From an uncultured Acetatifactor sp. (GTDB lineage: Bacteria > Bacillota > Clostridia > Lachnospirales > Lachnospiraceae), in contig CANQNT010000024.1 of NCBI GenBank assembly GCA_947625255.1, forward strand, positions 1-47,766: DNA of 47,766 bases, read 5' to 3'. Within the stretch, counting starts at the first letter, position 1; each line of letters starts with the position of its first letter. The notes under the pieces were generated by a model that had not been told where the DNA came from, did not search any database, and saw nothing but the letters and a program-made list of their open reading frames with translations. The position numbers and the translations under genes are program-made. Shown here piece by piece: positions 41,357-47,766 of the stretch.

Positions 41357-43879
41357 CTAAAACCGCTCAAGGAGTCGCTTCGCGACCCTGACCGCTTCCG
41401 CCGCGTCCCTGGAATAAGCGTCCGCGCCAATCTCATCCGCGTACTCCTGGGTGATGACGGCGCCGCCGATCATGATCTTGGCGGGCAGTCCCTCCGCGTG
41501 CGCCAGGTCTACCACCTCTCTCATCCGCTGCATGGTGGTGGTCATCAGGGCGGACAGGCCGATGATCCGGGCACCCTGCTCCCGGGCGGCATCCACAATC
41601 TGCCTGGCCGGTACATCCTTACCCAGGTCAACGACATGGAAACCATAGTTCTTCAGCATCAAGGCCACCAGGTTCTTGCCAATGTCATGAATATCCCCCT
41701 CCACGGTGGCGATCACCACCACAGGCATATGTTCCTGGTCTGAAGCTTTCAGCAGCAGCGGTTCCAAGACTTCGATGGCATTTTTCATGGCTTCCGCGCT
41801 GGCAATGAGCTGGGGCAGAAAATACTTTCCTTTGTCAAAATAATCTCCCACCTGATTGATGGCAGGCAGCAGGACGTGATTCAAAAGCTCGGACGCTTCC
41901 TCTCCCTGCTCCAGGGCCCGATGCACGATCGTCATGATGCCCTTACGGTTTCCCTTAAGCACGGCGTTATACAATTCTTTCTGAATCATGGGAAAGGCCT
42001 CCACGGGCTCAGAAGAATCCGCGACGCCGCTGCCGGCACTTGCGCCACTGTCGCCGCTGCCCACAGCTTCGGCACGGGAAACGGACGCGGTCCGCCTGAG
42101 GTTCTCCTGTTCCGCCTCCTTACGTTCCCTGGCCTTCATGGCAAAATCAAGATACCTGACATCCGCCCCCTCTCTGGCAAGCAATAAATCCGTTGCCAGG
42201 GCGCAGCCCATGAGAAGCTCCTGAGAGGGATTGGCAATCGCCATGGTTAGTCCCTCCCCAATGGCTAGGGATAAAAACGCCCCGTTCACAAAGCTCCGTT
42301 CCGGCATACCGAAAGATATGTTGGACAAACCGCAAATCGTGGCCAACCCCCGTTCATTACAGGTCCGTATGGTCTCCAGCGTCTCCAATGCGGCGTTTCG
42401 GTTGGCCCCCACCGTGGTAACCAGGCCGTCCACCACTATATCCTCTTTTTTCATTCCAAGCTCCAAAGCCCGCAGAAGAATCTGCTCGATGATCTCCCAT
42501 TTTTCCTCCAGGCTCCCTGGCAGACCGCTGTCCGATAAAGGCAGCAGGATAAACATGGCTCCGTACTTTGCCGCCAGGGGCAGAAGCTTTTCATATTTTT
42601 CCTTTTCCAGGGAAACGGAATTGACCAAGGCCCGGCCAGGATAATGACGCAGGGCCGCCTCCAGCACGTCCACATGACTGGAATCCAGGGACAGGGGCAA
42701 ACTGGTCACTTCAGACACCGTCTCAATCGCCTGCAGCATCATTTCCTTTTCATCAATACCGCTCATGCCCATGTTGAGATCCAAAATCCGGGCGCCCCGC
42801 TCCTCCTGCTCCTCCGCGAACCGGGCCACCATTTCCAGATTTCCCTCACGCAGACTTGTCTGCAAGGCTTTCTTTCCCGTAGGATTGATTCTCTCTCCCA
42901 CCACCAGAAAACGCTTCCCTGGCTGGAAAGAGACCGTCCTGCGCTCGCTCGTCAAATATCTGACGGACAGATCCCTCTCCCTTATGGGCAGGGCAAGAGA
43001 ATTGGCAGCATGAACCAGGGCGGAAAGATACTCCGGCGCAGTGCCGCAGCAGCCGCCCAAAATCGTGGCTCCCGCGCCCACAAGGAGCTTCATTTCCTCA
43101 GCGAACTCCTCCGGCCCCATCGTATAGCGTGTCTGACCGGACGCGTCCGTCACGGGCAGTCCCGCGTTGGGCTTGGCAATAACGGGAACATCCACCGCCT
43201 GCGCCATTTCTCGGATCAGGTTCTCCATATGAGCCGGTCCCGTGGAACAATTGGCACCGATGGCCGCCGCACCCAGTGATTCCAGAGTGACCGCCGCGGT
43301 CAACGCGTCCGTTCCGAATAAAGTCCTCTCATCTTTTTCAAACGTCATGGTGATCATCACGGGCAGTTCGCAAACCTCCCTGGCCGCGATCAGGGCAGCC
43401 CTGGCTTCCTGCAGGCTCATCATCGTCTCAACTACCAAAAGATCCACGCCCGCCTGACAAAGCAGCCGGATTTGCTCCTTGTAAACATCGATCAACTCTT
43501 CCAGCTCCATGGTTCCCATGGGACGAAGCTGCCTGCCGGTCATAGTCAGATCCCCCGCAATATACACTTTATGCGGAGCACAGGACGCCGCTTCCAGGGA
43601 AATGCCCACCAGCTCCCGGATCATTTCCTCCATGCGGTCTTCTAAATGGTATTCCGATAATTTCACTCGATTGGCGGAAAAAGTAGGGCTGTATAGGATC
43701 TCCGTACCTGCGGCCACATAGGATTGCTGTAACTTCAGCATGATTTCCCGATGCTCCAGGATCCACTGTTCCGGGCATACGCCGGAAGGCATTCCGGCCT
43801 TCATCAGATTCGAACCGGTTGCACCATCCAGATAGACAATTTTCGACGCAGTTAAACTGCGGAACTCTTCCAGGGTCAT
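41357..43879 (-). CDS. metH: Cobalamin-dependent methionine synthase, lacking the reactivation domain
   Basis: Transfers a methyl group from methyltetrahydrofolate through cobalamin to homocysteine. Domains in order: homocysteine-binding barrel (1-300) with zinc ligands in GANCSTGP and LGGCCGT; pterin-binding domain (about 320-580) with VVGERINPTGKK and ILDLNMGMSGID; a low-complexity Ser/Gly/Ala linker near 620-650; cobalamin cap and B12 domain with EGDIHDIGKN, whose His is the lower ligand, SALMTTTMQ and IGGAVIT. It ends at 840 residues, so the C-terminal AdoMet-binding reactivation domain of E. coli MetH is absent. This is normal in Clostridia, where a separate activator exists; none is seen nearby. 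No B12 riboswitch fits in the 90-bp upstream gap. Confidence 0.95.
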   Translation of the reverse strand: MTLEEFRSLTASKIVYLDGATGSNLMKAGMPSGVCPEQWILEHREIMLKLQQSYVAAGTEILYSPTFSANRVKLSEYHLEDRMEEMIRELVGISLEAASCAPHKVYIAGDLTMTGRQLRPMGTMELEELIDVYKEQIRLLCQAGVDLLVVETMMSLQEARAALIAAREVCELPVMITMTFEKDERTLFGTDALTAAVTLESLGAAAIGANCSTGPAHMENLIREMAQAVDVPVIAKPNAGLPVTDASGQTRYTMGPEEFAEEMKLLVGAGATILGGCCGTAPEYLSALVHAANSLALPIRERDLSVRYLTSERRTVSFQPGKRFLVVGERINPTGKKALQTSLREGNLEMVARFAEEQEERGARILDLNMGMSGIDEKEMMLQAIETVSEVTSLPLSLDSSHVDVLEAALRHYPGRALVNSVSLEKEKYEKLLPLAAKYGAMFILLPLSDSGLPGSLEEKWEIIEQILLRALELGMKKEDIVVDGLVTTVGANRNAALETLETIRTCNERGLATICGLSNISFGMPERSFVNGAFLSLAIGEGLTMAIANPSQELLMGCALATDLLLAREGADVRYLDFAMKARERKEAEQENLRRTASVSRAEAVGSGDSGASAGSGVADSSEPVEAFPMIQKELYNAVLKGNRKGIMTIVHRALEQGEEASELLNHVLLPAINQVGDYFDKGKYFLPQLIASAEAMKNAIEVLEPLLLKASDQEHMPVVVIATVEGDIHDIGKNLVALMLKNYGFHVVDLGKDVPARQIVDAAREQGARIIGLSALMTTTMQRMREVVDLAHAEGLPAKIMIGGAVITQEYADEIGADAYSRDAAEAVRVAKRLLERF

Positions 43880-43896
43880 TGCGGGCTCCTTTCTTC

Positions 43897-43925
43897 TTTA
43901 CAATTTCGACAAAATATGATATAAT
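43897..43925 (+). promoter_or_regulatory. Promoter of the lipoprotein gene
   Basis: -35 TTTACA (43897-43902), 17-bp spacer, -10 TATAAT (43920-43925), 45 bp before the GTG start. It is divergent from metH. Confidence 0.65.
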
Positions 43926-43969
43926 CATTCAGTTAATTTCCATTATCAGGATATTGGGAGGATTTGGCA

Positions 43970-44434
43970 GTGAAAAAATGGATATTGGGCCTCTTTCCTA
44001 TATTGCTTTGCGTTTTACTGGCCGGTTGTGGGGCGACTGATCCGGAATTAGAGCAATTTCAAGCCGATTTTGAAGAATTCTGTATCAATGTCTCCATGCT
44101 GGATACTTCCATCAATGGTATTGACGCTTCCTCGGAAAATGCCACGGCCGAGCTATTGGACTACATCGATCAGCTGGAAATGGAATTCCAACGCCTTGCC
44201 GCGATGGATTTTCCTGAGGACTATGACTATCTGGAACAGCTGTCGCAGGAAGCCGGCGAATATATGTCAACGGCGGCAGAAGCCTATCATACCGCCTATG
44301 AAAGCGAACCTTTCGCGGAAAATTATAGTGATTTCGCTTTTGAAAATTATCGCAGGGCCTACCGAAGAGTGCAAGTTATCATCATCTATCTGCACGGCGA
44401 GCAGCCCCAGGAACAATATCTGAGCGGTGAGTAA
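43970..44434 (+). CDS. Small lipoprotein of unknown function
   Basis: A 154-residue exported lipoprotein. The signal peptide is MKKWILGLFPILLCVLLAGC, with a lipobox ending at Cys20. The mature part is acidic and helical, with many Tyr and Glu residues (YLEQLSQEAGEYMSTAAEAY) and four-helix-bundle character. The GTG at 43970 is chosen over the TTG at 43964, because GGGAGG is eight bases upstream. It has its own promoter and terminator. No family is recognised. Confidence 0.87.
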   Translation: MKKWILGLFPILLCVLLAGCGATDPELEQFQADFEEFCINVSMLDTSINGIDASSENATAELLDYIDQLEMEFQRLAAMDFPEDYDYLEQLSQEAGEYMSTAAEAYHTAYESEPFAENYSDFAFENYRRAYRRVQVIIIYLHGEQPQEQYLSGE

Positions 44435-44460
44435 ATTGAATCCTAAATGGGCAAAGACAA

Positions 44461-44505
44461 AGGCTTGTTACATCTGGAACGGTTTCCGGTGTACAAGCCC
44501 TTTTT
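44461..44505. terminator. Terminator after the lipoprotein gene
   Basis: GGCTTGT (44462-44468) pairs with ACAAGCC (44493-44499); an inner stem CTGGAA/TTCCGG adds length; CTTTTT follows. It could also work for the convergent minus-strand gene. Confidence 0.75.
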
Positions 44506-44541
44506 CATGCGATTCATCTCCTCGGACGCAAGACTCCTTCC

Positions 44542-44976
44542 TTAATCCAACAAAATTCCAAAGGCCTGACGCAGCACGTTTTTCAGGATACAGTTTACCA
44601 CCAGAATCACCAGGGCCGCGTACAAATAACCACTGTGAAAAGTCATTCCCCGAATCTTTCCCCTTGTCAGGAAAGCCATCCCATGGCTTCCCATAAAAAG
44701 CGCATAAATCACGGCTCCATAAAAGACAAGAGGATGATACCACAGGGCCCTCAGAAAATGCCCCCTGATAAGCGCAAAAAAAGCGCGTGTGCCGCCGCAG
44801 CCCAGACAATAAACGCCAAACCACTTATCCCAGATGCAGCCCCGCATAAAGGAAGGAAGCAGGGAACTGACCAGAGGATAGCCCCATCCAACGGCCAAAC
44901 CAAGGAACGGTACGAAAAGCCCTGCCAGGAAAAGCTGTTCCTCCAGGCAAAGTTTCCGCCACTTGCGCGTCATCAA
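44542..44976 (-). CDS. DUF2752 membrane protein
   Basis: A 144-residue protein with about three membrane helices. The DUF2752 signature is YCLGCGGTRAFFALIRGHF followed by LWYHPLVF: a CxxCGGTRA motif near residues 57-65 with a conserved Gly-His and Ala. Function is unknown. It overlaps the upstream DUF4190-like gene by 4 bp, so the two are coupled. Confidence 0.88.
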   Translation of the reverse strand: MMTRKWRKLCLEEQLFLAGLFVPFLGLAVGWGYPLVSSLLPSFMRGCIWDKWFGVYCLGCGGTRAFFALIRGHFLRALWYHPLVFYGAVIYALFMGSHGMAFLTRGKIRGMTFHSGYLYAALVILVVNCILKNVLRQAFGILLD

Positions 44977-45437
44977 TAATACCCTTCCAAAGATTCAAGA
45001 ATGGAATTCATCTCAGATGGGCTTATGTTGCCAAATATACTCAGTCCGATAAAATAAAAGACGAGCATGATAGTTGTTAAAACCATACCGATGGCAGCAC
45101 AGATAATACCCGCCAGCGCCACGCCGGACTTCGTCTGCCGGTAGCCAATGATAGAGCATACCAGCGCCGGAATCACGATTACAAAATTATACAAGCTGCA
45201 GCAGCATGCCGGAATGGAAATGATTGCCAGAATCAAGCCGATAATCGATAACGCGTTGGCTTTCCCGTCCCGAGGATCTCTCTGGCCATTCGGATTCTGT
45301 CCCTGATACTGATACTGGCCATTGCCCGTATGATCCTGATAATAATTGCCCTGGCCATAAGGGTCCTGATTCTGACCTCCTTGCGAATTCTGCGTATTGC
45401 CGGAATTTGATCCATACTGATCGTAGTTGTCCGCCAT
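44973..45437 (-). CDS. DUF4190-like membrane protein with Gln/Gly/Asn-rich N terminus
   Basis: A 154-residue protein. Residues 1-60 are low-complexity and rich in Gly, Gln, Asn and Tyr (QYGSNSGNTQNSQGG). Two or three membrane segments follow (SIIGLILAIISIPACCC, IVIPALVCSIIGYRQT, GIICAAIGMVLTTIML), the pattern of DUF4190 proteins. The ATG at 45437 is preferred over a GTG at 45446. A -10 TATAAT lies at 45516-45521 with a poor -35. Function is unknown. Confidence 0.8.
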   Translation of the reverse strand: MADNYDQYGSNSGNTQNSQGGQNQDPYGQGNYYQDHTGNGQYQYQGQNPNGQRDPRDGKANALSIIGLILAIISIPACCCSLYNFVIVIPALVCSIIGYRQTKSGVALAGIICAAIGMVLTTIMLVFYFIGLSIFGNISPSEMNSILESLEGYY

Positions 45438-45580
45438 TTGAAACACCTGACCTTTCGTAAAAAATTGTCTCCCTGTTGCTCTATGGCAAGGTCCGCTTTC
45501 TCCCCGCCATCCCTTATTATACTAGAATTCCCTGTTTTTTTCCATAGTTTTTTATCATTCAACAATTCCTTTCACACCAT

Positions 45581-47587
45581 TTACTGCACACTTCGCGCTC
45601 CGACGCGGCCGCCGGAAACCACCAGGTTGTTTTTTTTCTTCAATCTGGCCGCAATGGCATCGCAGACTCTTTCCCGGTTCCATTGGATATCTGACAAGTA
45701 TTCCCTGCGGTTGGTACAAATATAAAAGGAAGAGCAAAGGTCCAACTGTTTGTAGAGGTTCTCCAGCTTTTGCAGATTCATGCGCCCCAGTTCCCGCAGC
45801 GTCAGAGTCTCCGTCCCGTAGACCTCCTTGCTGTCACGAACATAGTTCTCCATCAGCATCAGGAACAAGTCCATCAGCTCCGGCGCCTCTTCGTCAAAAG
45901 GGACATGGAGGAAATGATAAATTTGTTCCTTTTCCATTTCAAAATTGGTTTCTATGGCGCGGCAAACCTCAATTTCATGCTTTACATCGCTCCTGCGGTA
46001 CACTCCCTTGTCCGTAATGCGGTCCCACTGCATCAGAATAGACAAGAGGCTGCCCGGCATATAAAGCATTTTCTCCGGCAATTGAATGCCCGCTTTTTCC
46101 ACCTGGGGATCCTCGGCTTCCAAAAGCCTTGCAATCTCCGGCATATTGACGGCCGCGTTCACGTAGCCTTCCTCGAACATCCCCAAGCGTCCGGCACGCC
46201 CCGCGATCTGCTTGACCTCCTGACTCGTCAAAGGACGGGTTTCCAATCCGTCAAATTTCTGATCTTCCAGGAAAACGATTCTGTGAATGGGTAGGTTCAT
46301 GCCCATGCCAATGGCGTCCGTGGCCACCACTACCCTGGTCTCTCCTGAGAGATACCGCTGGACCTCCGCCTTGCGCACGCGATAAGGAAGCGCCCCATAA
46401 ATCACGCTGGCCTTAATGCCCATGTTTTCCAGCTCCGCGGCAATGGCCAATACCTTTTTGCGGCTAAAAGCGATCAAGGCGTCATAACGGCGGATATCTT
46501 CTTTTTTCAGAGAAAAGTCACAGTGTTCCGCGATCAGGGGCGTGCTGCGCTCATGAGTGACCACCTCAAAGGTATCCCCGCACTGACGGATCAGTTCCTG
46601 TAAAATCTGTAACGCGGCGTAAGCGGTGCAAATATGAATTTCACGGGCGGCCAGGCCCAGAATCGCATCCGTCCATGCCCAGCCCCGCTCTCTGTCCCCG
46701 ATCATCTGGCATTCGTCAATACAGCCAACGTCATAAAAATTATGAAGATCCGCTTTTTCCACGGTGGCGGAGATATGACGCGCACCCTCCGTCAAAATTT
46801 CCTCTTCCCCTGTCATCAGGGAACAAGGCACACCGTTTTCGTTGATGCGCTCATGGTTCTCCATGGCAAGCAGCCTTAAGGGCGCCAGATAAATCCCGCT
46901 GGGAGCCGCCATCACCGCCCTTAACGCCTCATAGGTCTTACCGGTATTGGTGCCTCCCACATGGATGACAAAATGCCTCTGAATAGACCTCGCCTTAGGG
47001 AACAACAGCGTAAAATCCTCCGGAATTCCTTTGACAAACTCCTCTTTTAAGCGTCTTAGGTTGGCGAGTTCTCCATACCCTTTTCGGTGCTCCAAAAGAT
47101 AGGTCAGCCGTTCCGTGGTAATGTTTCCGCATACCCGGTCCACGACCTCGTAAAGGGGACTGTCGCCCCGCTCCCGCAGCATGCGTTCCACGTATCGGGC
47201 CAGCGTCAACCTTTTTCGTTTATAACTGATCACACAATTGGCTGGCAGCTCCGCCGCCTCCCGAATCCGAAGGGTAATCTGCTCTAAAAGCCCTTCTTTC
47301 AGATATTCATAATAAGAGATTTCCTTCCGAAAATAAAGCTTCCGTAAAATACTCCCGTCATCCGGCAACGTGAAAAGCTCTTCCGGCGAAGCCGGCGCAT
47401 ACCAAAACTCCGAATACCTGCCCCAACTCTGATGCTGCAAAAACAATCCACCCTTTTGAAGCTTTCGACAGATCCTCGCGTCCCACTCTTCCGTAAGCCG
47501 CTCCAAATCCGGATGAAACTCTGCCAGGGCTTGATTCAAAACCATCATTTGTTCCTGGTTCAATTTCGTTGGTTTCTTTTTGTTCAT
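45581..47587 (-). CDS. SUV3-like DEAD/DEAH-box RNA helicase
   Basis: A 668-residue superfamily 2 helicase that looks more like mitochondrial SUV3 than other bacterial helicases. Walker A is VGGTNTGKTYEAL (211-218), then LAPLRLLAMENHERI, box II DECQ (291-294) in IDECQMIGDRERGWAWTDAI, VIYGALPYRVR, ATDAIGMGMNLPIHRIVF and motif VI QIAGRAGRLG. Residues 1-200 are a helical N-terminal region and the last 150 are charged and helical. SUV3 unwinds RNA for an exonuclease; a role in RNA decay is inferred by homology. Translation starts at 47587 with a weak ribosome binding site. The promoter is strong. Confidence 0.88.
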   Translation of the reverse strand: MNKKKPTKLNQEQMMVLNQALAEFHPDLERLTEEWDARICRKLQKGGLFLQHQSWGRYSEFWYAPASPEELFTLPDDGSILRKLYFRKEISYYEYLKEGLLEQITLRIREAAELPANCVISYKRKRLTLARYVERMLRERGDSPLYEVVDRVCGNITTERLTYLLEHRKGYGELANLRRLKEEFVKGIPEDFTLLFPKARSIQRHFVIHVGGTNTGKTYEALRAVMAAPSGIYLAPLRLLAMENHERINENGVPCSLMTGEEEILTEGARHISATVEKADLHNFYDVGCIDECQMIGDRERGWAWTDAILGLAAREIHICTAYAALQILQELIRQCGDTFEVVTHERSTPLIAEHCDFSLKKEDIRRYDALIAFSRKKVLAIAAELENMGIKASVIYGALPYRVRKAEVQRYLSGETRVVVATDAIGMGMNLPIHRIVFLEDQKFDGLETRPLTSQEVKQIAGRAGRLGMFEEGYVNAAVNMPEIARLLEAEDPQVEKAGIQLPEKMLYMPGSLLSILMQWDRITDKGVYRRSDVKHEIEVCRAIETNFEMEKEQIYHFLHVPFDEEAPELMDLFLMLMENYVRDSKEVYGTETLTLRELGRMNLQKLENLYKQLDLCSSFYICTNRREYLSDIQWNRERVCDAIAARLKKKNNLVVSGGRVGARSVQ

Positions 47588-47640
47588 AAACTCTGTACTA
47601 CCGTCTTCTTTCTCTCATGAATAACCTTCCATACTCGTAA

Positions 47641-47669
47641 AAAATAACACTTTCTCCCACATTTGTCAA
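47641..47669 (-). promoter_or_regulatory. Promoter of the SUV3-like helicase
   Basis: Minus strand: consensus -35 TTGACA (47664-47669), 17-bp spacer, -10 TATTTT (47641-47646), about 55 bp before the ATG. Confidence 0.7.
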
Positions 47670-47766
47670 CAAAAATCCGAGTTTGCCGGCAGCGCTGAAA
47701 GGTAAAAAAAATTCGCACAAAACAGGCTAAAAATAGAACAATTTGTGGTAAAATTAAGAAAAAGTT

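Overview
The window reads as a chromosomal segment of a spore-forming, anaerobic Firmicute, most likely a gut Lachnospiraceae (Clostridia). The grounds are two endospore genes (YlbJ/SpoVV-type and YtfJ/GerW-type), short-form HisG that needs HisZ, RecU, a Cys4 ribosomal protein L28, FakA/DegV and Asp23 proteins, a cobalamin-dependent MetH without its reactivation domain, strong AGGAGG-type ribosome binding sites and TTGACA/TATAAT promoters. Nearly all genes lie on the minus strand. I see no rRNA, tRNA, insertion sequence, prophage or CRISPR array. The gene content is mostly core, and I found no obvious new multi-gene defence or biosynthetic system. The unusual signals are mainly in regulatory and intergenic DNA.

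Layout, left to right. 0-2 kb: start of a histidine operon (hisZ-hisG, running off the left edge) with a strong promoter and an 18-bp operator very like the E. coli trp operator. 2.1-7.9 kb: tight minus-strand operon rsuA-like > HAD phosphatase > YgiQ radical SAM > unknown membrane protein > RluA-type pseudouridine synthase > recU. 7.9-9.0 kb: ylbJ, divergent. 9.1-15.1 kb: parE-parC (second type IIA topoisomerase), rsmD, coaD and a coiled-coil protein. 15.2-21.4 kb: Asp23-family protein, fakA, recG, DegV/FakB-like protein, membrane acyltransferase. 21.7 kb: rpmB, divergent. 22.0-24.4 kb: Nudix hydrolase, unknown 107-aa protein, DUF2953, ytfJ and a small membrane protein. 24.5-29.3 kb: U32 protein, zapA, and ruvAB behind a near-perfect SOS box. 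29.3-33.8 kb: MATE exporter, leuCD and a divergent LysR regulator. 33.7-37.0 kb: a two-component system whose regulator has a long, highly structured leader. 37.4-41.2 kb: ilvB, two tandem ACT small subunits, and ilvC. 41.4-43.9 kb: metH. 44-47.6 kb: a lipoprotein, DUF2752 and DUF4190-like membrane proteins, and an SUV3-like helicase.

How the parts work together: his, leu, ilv and met genes place four amino-acid pathways here, apparently controlled by DNA-binding repressors or activators rather than T-box leaders, because the leaders are too short. RecU, RuvAB, RecG and topoisomerase IV give a recombination and chromosome-resolution theme. FakA with a DegV protein forms an exogenous fatty-acid activation route. 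Many start sites were moved from the longest open frame to the one with a proper ribosome binding site; the reasons are given per gene.
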